Of a stretch of DNA of 50,360 bases, positions 39,736-49,042 are shown in pieces. This stretch comes from SIG607 sp036307305 (lineage in GTDB: Bacteria; Bacillota; Clostridia; Oscillospirales; Acutalibacteraceae), in contig JAXJXV010000006.1 in NCBI GenBank assembly GCA_036307305.1, forward strand, positions 1-50,360, given 5' to 3'. How positions within the stretch are numbered: position 1 is the stretch's first letter; every line of letters begins with the position of its first letter. The translations under genes were made by a program, and so were the position numbers. The notes under the pieces are model-generated. The model saw nothing but the letters and a program-made list of their open reading frames with translations, did no database searches and had not been told where the DNA came from.

Positions 39736-41132
39736 TGAATTTTTTAAAGAAAACCAAATCTGTACTCATAGGAGATAAAACCTTTTACTTAAGGGTATTT
39801 GCTATAGTATTTCCTATGATTATTCAGAACACCGTAACCAACGTTGTAAGTCTTCTTGATAACGTAATGGTAGGAAGAATCGGCACACTTGAGATGTCGG
39901 CGGTAGCTATAGTAAATCAGCTTATTTTCGTTTTCAGCCTTTGTATTTTCGGCGGTCTTGCAGGTGCGGGTATTTTCTCGGCTCAGTATGCGGGAGCAAA
40001 GGATAACGAGGGTATGCGCCACTGTGTAAGAATGAAATGGTATATCGGTATACTTATGTTCGTTCTTGCTCTTTTGGTTTTTCTTCTTTTTCCCGATTTT
40101 CTTATCGGCTCTTATCTTGCTGATAACACTTCAGCCGGTGATGCACTTGCTACCCTTAACTTTGGTAAAGATTATTTATTCGTAATGCTTTTCGGTCTTT
40201 TCCCCTTTGCCGTATCTCAGATTTACGGCAGTACCTTAAGGGAGGTGGGGGAAACAAGACTTCCTATGATTTCAAGCGTTGTGGCGATAGTCATAAACCT
40301 TATTCTTAATTATCTTCTTATTTTCGGTAAATTCGGCTTTAAGCCAATGGGTGTCGTGGGCGCGGCTATTGCTACCGTGCTGTCCCGTTATATTGAAATG
40401 CTCATTATTATGGTTTTTACCCATAAAAATACTGGGCGTTTTGCTTTTATGAAGGGTGTTTACAGGTCATTAAAAATTCCTTTTGAGCTGTTTAAAAAGA
40501 TTGTCCGTTCAGGAGCGCCTTTGCTCATTAACGAATTTTTGTGGTCAATGGGTATGGCGGTACTTCTTCAGTGCTATTCTGTAAGAGGTCTTGCCGTGGT
40601 AGCCGCCTCTAATATTTCCAATACCGCTTCAAACCTTTTTAACGTTGCCTTTATTTCTATGGGAAGCGCTATTGCTATTATGCTCGGTCAGGCGCTTGGC
40701 GCTAATGACAGCGACAAGGCTAAAAGCACCGTCTGGAAGCTGCAGTTTTTATCGGTTACAATCAGCGCGTTTATGGGTGTAATCCTCGCCTGTCTTGCCC
40801 ACGTAATACCGCTCGTTTACAATACCGAAAACGAGGTAAGAGGTCTTGCTACAGAATTTTTGTACGTGGTTGCATTGTTTATGCCTGTATATGCCTTTGC
40901 CCACGGCTGTTATTTTACTATGCGAAGTGGAGGCAGAACCATTATCACCTTCCTTTTCGACAGTGTGCTTGTATGGGTGGTTAATATTCCTATAGCTTAC
41001 GCGCTGTCTAATTTTACCTCTTTACATATAATTGCCGTATTCTTAATTATTCAGAGTTTAGAGCTTATAAAATGCGCAATGGGCTTTATTCTTGTTAAAA
41101 AGGGCGTATGGATTAGAAATATCGTTAGCTGA
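39735..41132 (+). CDS. MATE-family efflux transporter
   Basis: A 465-residue membrane protein with about twelve spans in two homologous halves. IQNTVTNVVSLLDNVMVGRIG near the start is the MATE signature, repeated in the second half around APLLINEFLWSMGMAVLLQ. Such proteins export drugs or metabolites with Na+ or H+ gradients. It is the last gene of the operon. Its end overlaps the end of the convergent SpoIID-family gene by eight bases. Confidence 0.93.
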   Translation: MNFLKKTKSVLIGDKTFYLRVFAIVFPMIIQNTVTNVVSLLDNVMVGRIGTLEMSAVAIVNQLIFVFSLCIFGGLAGAGIFSAQYAGAKDNEGMRHCVRMKWYIGILMFVLALLVFLLFPDFLIGSYLADNTSAGDALATLNFGKDYLFVMLFGLFPFAVSQIYGSTLREVGETRLPMISSVVAIVINLILNYLLIFGKFGFKPMGVVGAAIATVLSRYIEMLIIMVFTHKNTGRFAFMKGVYRSLKIPFELFKKIVRSGAPLLINEFLWSMGMAVLLQCYSVRGLAVVAASNISNTASNLFNVAFISMGSAIAIMLGQALGANDSDKAKSTVWKLQFLSVTISAFMGVILACLAHVIPLVYNTENEVRGLATEFLYVVALFMPVYAFAHGCYFTMRSGGRTIITFLFDSVLVWVVNIPIAYALSNFTSLHIIAVFLIIQSLELIKCAMGFILVKKGVWIRNIVS

Positions 41133-42081
41133 CGGTACAGCCCTTATAGTACCAGAGCAGTATTTCGTCGTATTTACTGCCCTGAAGCGCCATATAGTTT
41201 GCGCCGTACTGACTCATTCCAATAAGATGTCCGTAGCCCTTTACCGTAAAGGTGAAATTATCCCCGTCTTTTTTTACTTCGAAGTTGGCACTTTTAAGAT
41301 TCAGCGCAGTGCGGATTTCCTGACCGCTTAAAGAAATCTCACCAAAGGTCATAGAGGTTACCGTACCGCTTTCTGAAAGGGTAGGACTGCTAAACCATAG
41401 AGAAGCGTCCACGTTTGCTATGGAGGGAAGTTTCCCTTTTATATCATCAGTAGTAAAGGTTTCCGTGCTTATAAGGTCGGGGCATAATAGGTCGCCGACG
41501 CTCTCAACGGGTGTAAGATAGGCAATATCCTTTCCCCATACCGTTTTTGCGGATTCGGTTTTACCTGCCGAATAGGCGGTGTATACGGTTAGGGCGTATT
41601 TCCCGTCATACTTTACTGTTTTTCCGTAAACGCTTTCCACCGCAAGAGTGATTTTATCAAGGTAGGTCTGATAATTTTCACCCCATTTTTCCTGCATTTT
41701 TTCATTAGTGATAAAGGCTTGGTCGGTGACATAAGAATCGGTAAGGTCAAAATCCTCTTTTTTATTGCTCTCTTTTTTATAAAGAGCAAAGGTATATGCG
41801 GCAACAGCCTGCGCCTTTAAGGCTTCTTCACTGTATAAAGCGGGCATTTCGGCCGCAACCACGCCGATTATGTATTCCTTTTCGCTTATATTTTTTATTT
41901 GGCCGCTGTCGGTAAGCTTTACGCGGAAAACCCTGTCCTCATAGGGTATGTCCGAGGGGGTAGCCGCAACGACACTGCTGTCACCGTTTTTTGCAGAAAT
42001 AAGTGGACAAAGCAAAAGTACAAGACATAAAAATAAACTTAAATATCCATACAGATTTTTCACATTATTCATCCTTTGCAT
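41125..42081 (-). CDS. SpoIID/LytB-domain protein
   Basis: A 318-residue secreted or membrane-anchored protein. A signal-type segment (YGYLSLFLCLVLLLCPLISA) is followed by the SpoIID domain: IIGVVAAEMPA with the catalytic E, LKAQAVAAYTFAL, and GYGHLIGMSQYGANYMA near the end. SpoIID is a lytic transglycosylase that thins peptidoglycan during engulfment. Whether this copy is the sporulation paralogue is uncertain, as spoIIQ-type partners are not adjacent. Start choice is open: GTG 42063 has a good AAAGGA site, while ATG 42081 has none. Confidence 0.88.
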   Translation of the reverse strand: MQRMNNVKNLYGYLSLFLCLVLLLCPLISAKNGDSSVVAATPSDIPYEDRVFRVKLTDSGQIKNISEKEYIIGVVAAEMPALYSEEALKAQAVAAYTFALYKKESNKKEDFDLTDSYVTDQAFITNEKMQEKWGENYQTYLDKITLAVESVYGKTVKYDGKYALTVYTAYSAGKTESAKTVWGKDIAYLTPVESVGDLLCPDLISTETFTTDDIKGKLPSIANVDASLWFSSPTLSESGTVTSMTFGEISLSGQEIRTALNLKSANFEVKKDGDNFTFTVKGYGHLIGMSQYGANYMALQGSKYDEILLWYYKGCTVS

Positions 42082-42134
42082 TTTTTTACTATATTAATAT
42101 GGTATAAATATAAAAAATATTCGGAGCTAAAATT

Positions 42135-42941
42135 ATGAACAAAAAGACAATAACGATTTCAGGTATTATAATAAGTCTTATCTGCGTTGCTTTGAGAACG
42201 GTTACTCTCGTTTATGCAACGGAAGAAAAAACGGGCTTCTTCGTTTCAAGACTTATTCCCGTAGGTATAGCACTGAGTGCCGCAACCTTTATTCTTACTC
42301 TGATAATAACAGCCTTTTCCTTTACCGTAAAAGAAAATGCGCAAAACGAGTTTGCCCTTTCTAAAAAAAGCGGTGTTTTTGCAGTTGTACTTGGTGTTGC
42401 TATACTTGCCTACAGTCTTGGCTTCGGCACCCATCAGTTTGCAATGGAGTGGCAGCATACCCTTGAAATTGTAAGCGGTATTGCCTGTGCGGTGTGGTTT
42501 ATATTTTACGGTATGACCGCCATTGTTAAAATGAAATTACCCCTTATAACAATGGCAATCCCCGCTATTCACTGGGTTATAAAAATTATGGTTATTTTCA
42601 GCACCTTCAGTACGGCAGCGCTGGTTGCAGAGCATATATATACCCTGTCTGCCGTTTGTATTACCGCACTCTTTATGCTCACTTTTGGCAAAACCGTTGC
42701 GGGTGTTTCGGGCAAAAAAGCCCTTTCAACCTTCTATCCAACGGCAATTTGCGCGGCTATACTGAATTTTACCGTGTCGCTGTCCCGTATTATAGTAGCC
42801 ATTCTCGGTCAGACCGATAAAATCCACGGGGAAGCGGCAGTTGATATAGTAGGTCTTGCGGTAGGATTATTGATGCTGTTTATAACGGCTGATATAGGAA
42901 CTATAAAGAATGAGGAGAATGAAAATGAAATTCAGTGTTAA
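42135..42941 (+). CDS. Hypothetical polytopic membrane protein
   Basis: A 268-residue protein with about seven or eight predicted membrane spans and short loops, starting KTITISGIIISLICVALRTVTLVY. I recognise no family. Its stop overlaps the start region of the DUF5058-like gene, so it belongs to the operon that ends in an M20 peptidase. It is divergent from the SpoIID-family gene across 53 bp that must hold both promoters; TATAAA for the rightward side is near 42,103. Confidence 0.7.
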   Translation: MNKKTITISGIIISLICVALRTVTLVYATEEKTGFFVSRLIPVGIALSAATFILTLIITAFSFTVKENAQNEFALSKKSGVFAVVLGVAILAYSLGFGTHQFAMEWQHTLEIVSGIACAVWFIFYGMTAIVKMKLPLITMAIPAIHWVIKIMVIFSTFSTAALVAEHIYTLSAVCITALFMLTFGKTVAGVSGKKALSTFYPTAICAAILNFTVSLSRIIVAILGQTDKIHGEAAVDIVGLAVGLLMLFITADIGTIKNEENENEIQC

Positions 42942-43731
42942 TCATCCCATAATCTTCCTGATGGTAGGAATTATAATTCTTGCCGTACTGGGACAGTCCT
43001 TTTACTTTCTTATAAGAGCTTTAAGAAGAGCTAAGGAAAAGGGTATGGATATGTCGGCTCTGAAAAGAACCTGTATATCTGCCGCTGTTTTTACTATAGC
43101 TCCCGCAGTGGCAATACTTGTAGGTGTTGTCTCCCTTTCAAAAAGTCTGGGTGTTGCGCTTCCTTGGCTTCGCCTTTCTGTAATCGGCTCACTTTCCTAT
43201 GAAACCATTGCCGCAGAACGCGCGGTAAGTGAGCTTGGACAAGGTCTTGAAAAGGAAATAACCGACCCCACCGCCTTTGTTACTGTTGCATGGGTTATGA
43301 CACTGGGTATTCTGGTAGGATTAATTCTTACCCCCGTGCTAACCAAAAGAATTCAGGGCGGTATGAATAAAATCGGTATGAAGGACAAAAAATGGGCGGA
43401 AACCTTTAATAACGCTATGTTTCTTGGTATGATTTCTGCATTCTTGGGCTTCGTTTTCTCCAACGTTTCAAGACTTTGGGACAGCGGCGCGAGGGTTGTT
43501 GTCGAAAAGATTTTACAGTCTGACGGAACAACGGTTGAAAATTTAACCACAGTCAGCGCTACCTCAGGTCTTATTCCCGTTTGTGTTATGGCTGTATCGG
43601 CTGTGCTTATGGCTATATGCGGTTTGTTTGCTAAAAAGCTCAAACAAAACTGGATGAACGATTACGCGCTGCCTATTTCTCTTGTAGGCGGTATGGCGGC
43701 GGCTATACCCATTACAAACTGGCTTAGCTAA
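42925..43731 (+). CDS. DUF5058-family membrane protein
   Basis: A 268-residue membrane protein with about six spans. The opening MKFSVNHPIIFLMVGIIILAVLGQSFYF and a long loop with SYETIAAERAVSELG match the DUF5058 family. ATG 42925 is selected because GAGGAG lies seven bases upstream; two earlier ATGs lack one. With the following membrane gene it probably forms a two-subunit carrier. Proximity to an M20 peptidase suggests a peptide or amino-acid-conjugate substrate, which is inference. Confidence 0.75.
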   Translation: MKFSVNHPIIFLMVGIIILAVLGQSFYFLIRALRRAKEKGMDMSALKRTCISAAVFTIAPAVAILVGVVSLSKSLGVALPWLRLSVIGSLSYETIAAERAVSELGQGLEKEITDPTAFVTVAWVMTLGILVGLILTPVLTKRIQGGMNKIGMKDKKWAETFNNAMFLGMISAFLGFVFSNVSRLWDSGARVVVEKILQSDGTTVENLTTVSATSGLIPVCVMAVSAVLMAICGLFAKKLKQNWMNDYALPISLVGGMAAAIPITNWLS

Positions 43732-43744
43732 GGAGGGGAAGAAA

Positions 43745-44422
43745 ATGAAAAAAGAAATGACCTATCTTGAAAGTGTTCACCGCGACGGACGAGCCTGGGG
43801 CTTTACGCTTCTTGTCCTTATTTTAATGTTCCCCACCGCAATTTGTCTTATATTCAACGTTCTTCCCGACTGGACAGCGCTTTTAAAGGCGCTTATTGCA
43901 GTGCTTCCTATGTACTGGGCTGTTGGTCTTGTTGAGATTTTTACCTACGTACCAATGCTTGGCGCAGGGGGCGCGTATCTTTCCTTTGTAACGGGAAATA
44001 TATCAAATTTAAAGCTTCCCGTTGCTATTGACGCTATGGAAAAGGCAAAGGTAAAGGCAAGTAGTGAAGAGGGCGAAATAATCTCTACTATTTCTATTGC
44101 CGTTTCAAGTATAGTTACCACCTTTATTATTATAATCGGTGTAATTATGCTTCTTGTTATTGAGCCAATCGGTACGTTCCTTGCTTCTCCCGTTCTTGAA
44201 CCTGCCTTTAAGCAGATGCTTCCCGCTCTCTTTGGAGGACTTGCAGTGGTCTTTATTTCCAAGAACGTTAAACTGTCGGTAGCGCCGATTATTCTTATGC
44301 TGGGACTCTTTATATTCGTTCCTGCGCTTAACGAGGGTACGGTTGGCATTATGGTTCCTGTAGGCGTTCTCTTTACCGTTGCAGTTGCCCGTATTATGTA
44401 TAAAAAAGGATGGCTTGACTGA
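43745..44422 (+). CDS. Partner membrane protein of the DUF5058 pair
   Basis: A 225-residue membrane protein with about five or six spans. The first 20 residues are soluble (MTYLESVHRDGRAWGF), and a charged cytoplasmic loop lies near 95-113 (DAMEKAKVKASSEEGE). GAGGGG precedes its ATG, and its stop overlaps the peptidase start (TGATG). It is likely the second subunit of a transporter with the DUF5058 protein. No family name is certain. Confidence 0.7.
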   Translation: MKKEMTYLESVHRDGRAWGFTLLVLILMFPTAICLIFNVLPDWTALLKALIAVLPMYWAVGLVEIFTYVPMLGAGGAYLSFVTGNISNLKLPVAIDAMEKAKVKASSEEGEIISTISIAVSSIVTTFIIIIGVIMLLVIEPIGTFLASPVLEPAFKQMLPALFGGLAVVFISKNVKLSVAPIILMLGLFIFVPALNEGTVGIMVPVGVLFTVAVARIMYKKGWLD

Positions 44423-45858
44423 TGATAGCTTTATATATAATTCTCTTTATTATTGCAGTGTTTTTCGCTGTTATAATTATAAGAGCCTTAGCCTTTAATC
44501 CTAAATCAGCTACACAAATCAGAGGGGAAGAAATAATCTTTGATAAGGATAAAGCAACCGAAAACTTAAGAAAGCTCATAACCTTTAAAACGGTTTCCAA
44601 CTATGATAAAAATCTTGAGGACGAGGGTGAGTTTGGCGGACTTATTGACGCTTTACCTGAGCTTTTCCCAAACGTATTCAAAAGCTGCAGCTTTGAAAAG
44701 CTTCCCGACAGAGCCTTGCTTTTCAAGTGGAAAGGCAAAAACGAGGGCGACCCTGCCGTGCTGATGGCTCACTACGACGTTGTGCCTGTAAATGAGGAAA
44801 ACTGGGAAAAACCCGCCTTTGAGGGAATAATCGAGGACGGTGTGCTGTGGGGCAGAGGCACTCTTGACACAAAGGGTACCTTCAGCGGTATACTTACCGC
44901 CGCCGATAAGCTTATTGAGGACGGCTTCGTTCCCGAAAACGATATCTATTTTGCCTTTTCGGGCGGTGAAGAAATCAACGGACAGGGCGCTGTTAGAATA
45001 GTTGACTACTTCGAGGAAAAGGGAATTACCCCTGCTCTCGTTGTAGACGAGGGCGGCGCTGTGGTTGAAAACGTTTTTCCGGGGGTAAACGTGCCTTGCG
45101 GACTTATCGGTATTGCCGAAAAGGGTATGATGAACGTTCGCTATACAGCCCGTTCATCAGGCGGACACGCTTCCGCGCCAAAACCCAATTCTCCCGTAGT
45201 AAGACTTGCTAAGGCTTGTATGAAGCTTGAAAACAATCCCTTTAAACGCCATCTGACGAAGCCTGTAGCAGATATGTTTGACACTCTCGGCAGACATTCA
45301 AGCTTCGTTTATAAGCTGATTTTTGCAAATCTCTGGTGCTTTGGAGGTATACTTGATATTATCTGTAAAAAGGGTGGCGGAGAGCTTAACGCTATGATGA
45401 GAACAACCGTGGCCTTTACTCAGACTGAGGGAAGCGCCGCGCCTAACGTTATACCTCCTAAAGCCTGTCTTGTTTCAAATATGCGTCTTAACCCTGCTGA
45501 CAGAGTAGATACGGCTTATGAGTATCTTAAAAAGACCGTAAGTGATAAAAATATAGATATTGAAATAATGGAAAGTGTAAACCCAAGCCGTATTTCAGAT
45601 ACAAACTGTGACGGTTATAAAAAGGTTGCTATGGCGGTTGCTTCCACCTGGAAAGGCTGTATAGTTTCCCCCTATCTTATGGTACAGTGTTCAGACAGCC
45701 GTCATTACGGAAGAATTTCCGACAGAGTGTATCGCTTCTCCGCTATGGACCTTACAGGTGAGGAGAGAGCCACTATCCACGGTAATAACGAAAGAGTGCG
45801 GTTAGAGTGTATACACCGTGCCGTTGAATTTTATATCAGACTTATGAAAGAATGTTAA
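44422..45858 (+). CDS. M20-family metallopeptidase
   Basis: A 478-residue zinc hydrolase with an N-terminal membrane anchor (LYIILFIIAVFFAVIIIRAL). Metal ligands are seen in VLMAHYDVVP (H, then D), GRGTLDTKG, FSGGEEINGQG (catalytic E) and late HGNNERVRLE. A dimerisation lid lies at about 230-360, longer than in small aminoacylases. It probably trims dipeptides or N-acyl amino acids near the membrane. A strong terminator follows. Confidence 0.9.
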   Translation: MIALYIILFIIAVFFAVIIIRALAFNPKSATQIRGEEIIFDKDKATENLRKLITFKTVSNYDKNLEDEGEFGGLIDALPELFPNVFKSCSFEKLPDRALLFKWKGKNEGDPAVLMAHYDVVPVNEENWEKPAFEGIIEDGVLWGRGTLDTKGTFSGILTAADKLIEDGFVPENDIYFAFSGGEEINGQGAVRIVDYFEEKGITPALVVDEGGAVVENVFPGVNVPCGLIGIAEKGMMNVRYTARSSGGHASAPKPNSPVVRLAKACMKLENNPFKRHLTKPVADMFDTLGRHSSFVYKLIFANLWCFGGILDIICKKGGGELNAMMRTTVAFTQTEGSAAPNVIPPKACLVSNMRLNPADRVDTAYEYLKKTVSDKNIDIEIMESVNPSRISDTNCDGYKKVAMAVASTWKGCIVSPYLMVQCSDSRHYGRISDRVYRFSAMDLTGEERATIHGNNERVRLECIHRAVEFYIRLMKEC

Positions 45859-45860
45859 AA

Positions 45861-45897
45861 AAACCGATGAATACCTTTCGTATTCATCGGTTTTTTT
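45861..45897 (+). terminator. Terminator of the M20 operon
   Basis: A 14-bp stem (45861-45874 / 45880-45893) with a CTTTC loop, ending in TTTTTTT. Confidence 0.92.
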
Positions 45898-45898
45898 A

Positions 45899-45930
45899 GG
45901 GAATAGGGAATAGGGAATAGGGAATAGGGA
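45899..45930. repeat. GGGAATA short tandem repeat
   Basis: Four and a half copies of the 7-bp unit GGGAATA lie directly between the terminator and the 104-bp tandem array. Slippage could vary the copy number. Confidence 0.9.
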
Positions 45931-45940
45931 TGGCTACAGT

Positions 45941-46277
45941 GTAGGGGAGGATTTGTTATCCTCCCGAAAAGACACCGCTAAACTAAACGGGCGGACAACA
46001 AGTCCGCCCCTACTAATATACAATATAGTCTTTATGGCTACGGTGTAGGGGAGGATTTGTTATCCTCCCGTAAAGACACCGCTAAACTAAACGGGCGGAC
46101 AACAAGTCCGCCCCTACGAATATTCAGTATAGTCTCTACGGCTACGGTGTAGGGGAGGATTTGTTATCCTCCCGCAGAGATACTGCTAATCTAACGGGCG
46201 GACAACAAGTCCGCCCCTACTAATATACAATATAATCTTTACGGCTACGGTGTAGGGGAGGATTTGTTATCCTCCCG
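45941..46277. repeat. Tandem array of the palindromic GTAGGGG repeat
   Basis: Three full units start at 45941, 46045 and 46149, and a partial one at 46252, giving a period of 103-104 bp. Each holds the 72-73 bp palindromic element (inverted relative to copies A and B) and a spacer of about 31 bp. Spacers are nearly the same, so this is not a CRISPR. The 438-base gap between the two genes contains only this array and the short tandem repeat. Confidence 0.9.
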
Positions 46278-46297
46278 AAAGTTACGTAAAAACAACT

Positions 46298-47137
46298 TTA
46301 TTCTTTTATAAATCTATTAACCTTTTTGCCCTTGACACCAACGTTGGCTGCGAATAGTGCGCCTGACAAATTCTCTTCTCTTATAATTCTGCCGTGGGCT
46401 GCAGTTGTGATTACAAGGGTATCGAGATTTTCACCCGCAAAGGTACAGCAAGAGGGCTGCGCCGCAGGAACAACGATTTCCTCAATAATCTTCTTTGTCT
46501 GGGGATTTATGCAGATAACCTTACCAACACCCCAAAGAGCTGTCCAGAGGTTGCCGTTTTCGTCAATACACATACCGTCGGGAGAACCCTCGCTGTACTC
46601 AAAAACGGTACGGCGGTTTAATAAATTTCCCTTGCCGTCAAAATCGAAGCAATCGGTTTTATAGGTGTGGGTATCGGTATAGTAAAGCAATCCCTTTTCT
46701 TCGTCCCAGTCAAGTCCGTTTGAATTACCTACCTTGTCAAACAGCTCGGTTAACTGATAGTCTGAATCAAGACGGTAAAAGGCGGAGGAAAAATCATAGC
46801 TGATGGTACCGCCGTAAACTCTGCCGTCGGGACCCACCTTGCCGTCGTTGAAGCGGTTGCCCTTTAACTTATCGGGAACACAAACAGGCTGAAACTTTCC
46901 GTCGGTAATCTCGTAAATTCCATTTTGTGCGCCGCAGTAAATCTCATTATTTTCGCCAAGGAAAATAAAACCGATTTGCTGTGGCATAATTTTGTCTTCA
47001 ATACAGCCTGTTTTTAAATCAACCGTGCGGAAGCGTTTACCCAGTATATCGGTCATATAAAGCTTGTTTCTTCTGTCGTCCCAAACGGGTCCCTCTCCCA
47101 CAATGGTGAGAGCGTCGGTTATTACTTCTATATTCAT
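46298..47137 (-). CDS. SMP-30/gluconolactonase-family protein
   Basis: A 279-residue six-bladed beta-propeller. The first metal ligand lies in VGEGPVWDDRRNKLYMTDI, and others in NRFNDGKVGPDGRVYGGT, NGLDWDEEKGLLYYTDT (N and D) and GSPDGMCIDENGNLW. These enzymes hydrolyse sugar lactones with a divalent metal. ATG 47137 is taken because AAGGAG lies nine bases upstream; the longer frame to 47167 lacks support. It stands alone, and its 3' end runs into the palindromic array, whose hairpins may stop transcription. Confidence 0.88.
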   Translation of the reverse strand: MNIEVITDALTIVGEGPVWDDRRNKLYMTDILGKRFRTVDLKTGCIEDKIMPQQIGFIFLGENNEIYCGAQNGIYEITDGKFQPVCVPDKLKGNRFNDGKVGPDGRVYGGTISYDFSSAFYRLDSDYQLTELFDKVGNSNGLDWDEEKGLLYYTDTHTYKTDCFDFDGKGNLLNRRTVFEYSEGSPDGMCIDENGNLWTALWGVGKVICINPQTKKIIEEIVVPAAQPSCCTFAGENLDTLVITTAAHGRIIREENLSGALFAANVGVKGKKVNRFIKE

Positions 47138-47190
47138 ACGTATCATCTCCTTATAAAATAGTAACAAAGGCCATATATATTGTCAATAAA

Positions 47191-47218
47191 AAACCGCGTA
47201 ATTTTCATTACGCGGTTT
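47191..47218 (-). terminator. Terminator of the symporter gene
   Basis: A 12-bp perfect stem AAACCGCGTAAT / ATTACGCGGTTT with a four-base loop, followed leftward by TTTATTG, lies eight bases after the symporter stop. Confidence 0.85.
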
Positions 47219-47226
47219 ATATTCAA

Positions 47227-48768
47227 TTATTCTTCATCAAGAGAGGCTATAGAAGCTTCCTCAATTTTCGTATCGTAAGAAAGAACGGGCTTAACCTCTT
47301 TCTTTTTAATTCTTCTGTCAACGTAGTTCTTGGTAATCTTCATAACAAGCGGGAAGAGAACGACAACGCCGATAAGGTTAGGTATCATCATAAGACCGTT
47401 AAAGGTATCAGAGATATCCCAGGCAAGAGAAGAAGAAAGTACAGCGCCGAAGATAACGGTGCAAACGTGGATTATTCTGAAAACGATTGTTGTCTTTGCG
47501 CCGAAGAGGTATTCCCAAGCCTTTGAACCGTAGTGAGACCAGCCGAGAACGGTAGTAAAGGCAAAGAGGAACATAGCGATAGCTATAAATCTCTGACCTA
47601 TATTCCCCCAATGGAACACCTGATTGAATGCGCCGCCAACGAGGGTTGCATCGGTAAGACCTGCGGCAATTTCACCTGTCTCAACGTTGAATGCGCCGCC
47701 TGCAAGACCGCCTGAGGTAAGTACAACAAGAGCAGTCATAGTACATACTACCATAGTATCAGCGAATACCTCGAAGATACCCCACATACCCTGTTTAACA
47801 GGTTCTTTAATATTGGAGTTGGAGTGAACCATAACAGAAGAACCAAGACCTGCTTCGTTTGAGAACACGCCGCGCTTAAAGCCGTTGGTCATAGCTATAA
47901 TAACACCGCCGATACCACCGCCTACAAAAGCTTCTGGCTTAAAGGCATTAACGAAGATTGCCTTGAAGGCAGGGATAATAGCCTGATAGTTAATACCGAT
48001 GATAATAAGGCTTCCTGCAACGAAAAGCACAACCATAAAGGGAACGATTTTCTCAGCAACAGCAGCGATTCTCTTAAGACCGCCAAGGGTAATAAGAGCT
48101 GTAAGAGCCATAATAACAACACCGATAATAACGTTGTAAAGGGAAATACCGCTCATAACTTCAATAGAGGAGAGCGCCTTTACGTCGAAAGCAGCAGCTA
48201 CGTTTGCAACAATTTTGTTTACCTGACCCATACTACCGATACCAAAAGAAGCGAGCATGGTAAAGATACAGAAAAGAACGGCGAGGATTTTACCTATCCA
48301 TTTACAGCCTTTTTTAGAGCCAAGACCGTCGGCAAGATAGTACATTGCACCGCCTGACCATTCGTCCTTAGCATTCTTTCTGCGGAAGTACATACCGAGA
48401 ACGTTTTCGGAATAGTTGGTCATCATACCAAAGAAAGCGGCAACCCACATCCAGAAAACAGCACCTGCGCCGCCTATACATATAGCAGCGGCAACACCTG
48501 CGATGTTACCAGTACCTACAGTTGCGGCAAGAGCGGTACAAAGAGCCTGGAAGGGAGAGATTGAACCCTTTTCCTTACTGTGACTGATAACGTCCTTTTT
48601 GAAAAGGCTACCGATGGTCTGCTTCCACCAATGTCCAAGACGGGACACCTGAAAAACTTTGGTAACCAAGGTCATGAGAATACCGGTACCGATAAGAAGT
48701 ACAAGACCGGGAATTCCCCAAACGACGCCGTTGATTTCGCCGTTTATTTGCGCGATTTTGTCTAACAT
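47227..48768 (-). CDS. Alanine/glycine:cation symporter (AGCS family)
   Basis: A 513-residue Na+-coupled amino acid carrier with about eleven spans. Family marks are FQALCTALAATVGTGNIAGVA (about 70-90), GGPGA-like GGAGAVFWMWVAAFFGM, YSENVLGMYFR and KRGVFSNEAGLGSSVM. ATG 48768 follows GGAGG; a longer frame to 48807 reads into the leader. A tandem glycine riboswitch lies upstream, which points to glycine as the main substrate or signal. A glycine riboswitch ahead of an AGCS gene is also known in Streptococcus pyogenes. Confidence 0.95.
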   Translation of the reverse strand: MLDKIAQINGEINGVVWGIPGLVLLIGTGILMTLVTKVFQVSRLGHWWKQTIGSLFKKDVISHSKEKGSISPFQALCTALAATVGTGNIAGVAAAICIGGAGAVFWMWVAAFFGMMTNYSENVLGMYFRRKNAKDEWSGGAMYYLADGLGSKKGCKWIGKILAVLFCIFTMLASFGIGSMGQVNKIVANVAAAFDVKALSSIEVMSGISLYNVIIGVVIMALTALITLGGLKRIAAVAEKIVPFMVVLFVAGSLIIIGINYQAIIPAFKAIFVNAFKPEAFVGGGIGGVIIAMTNGFKRGVFSNEAGLGSSVMVHSNSNIKEPVKQGMWGIFEVFADTMVVCTMTALVVLTSGGLAGGAFNVETGEIAAGLTDATLVGGAFNQVFHWGNIGQRFIAIAMFLFAFTTVLGWSHYGSKAWEYLFGAKTTIVFRIIHVCTVIFGAVLSSSLAWDISDTFNGLMMIPNLIGVVVLFPLVMKITKNYVDRRIKKKEVKPVLSYDTKIEEASIASLDEE

Positions 48769-48830
48769 GTTTTTTCCTCCATTTTTTAAAAAATAAACTG
48801 CCTTCACTATTGCAAAGACAGCTCCGGAGT

Positions 48831-48853
48831 AAAATAACCCGTCGGGTTATTTT
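48831..48853 (-). promoter_or_regulatory. Expression-platform hairpin of the glycine riboswitch
   Basis: An 11-bp near-perfect palindrome, AAAATAACCCG / CGGGTTATTTT, sits between the second aptamer and the symporter gene. GACAG of the aptamer end can also pair with CTGTC just downstream, so alternative folds are possible. The direction of control is not readable. Confidence 0.6.
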
Positions 48854-48859
48854 ATTTAG

Positions 48860-49013
48860 CTCTGTCCTTTTGCCTGAGAGATTTGGGCATTTGCCCTTTC
48901 ACCTTCGGCATCCAATTTAATGGACTTCTCCAGAGTGCCATCCGCTTACAGTCTTTTCGGTTACCCGAGCCTGAGAGTGTTACTCCTTCGGCAGCAGAGC
49001 TTTTCCTGCAAAC
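48860..49013 (-). promoter_or_regulatory. Tandem glycine riboswitch
   Basis: Reading leftward, aptamer 1 is closed by GTTTGCAG / CTGTAAGC and has the conserved GCCGAAGGAGTAAC and CTCTCAGGC blocks. Aptamer 2 is closed by CTCTG / CAGAG and has GCCGAAGGTGAAAG, CTCTCAGGCAAAAGGACAG. These are the consensus elements of the glycine riboswitch (two aptamers, short linker). It controls the AGCS gene. Confidence 0.95.
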
Positions 49014-49042
49014 TTCTCTTGGCTTTTTAAATTTACCCGTAC

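Noticed and set aside
45941..46277. Regularly spaced repeats resembling a CRISPR array
   Set aside because: The spacers are nearly identical, the repeats are 72-73 bp, and no cas gene is nearby. It is a tandem array of a palindromic repeat.
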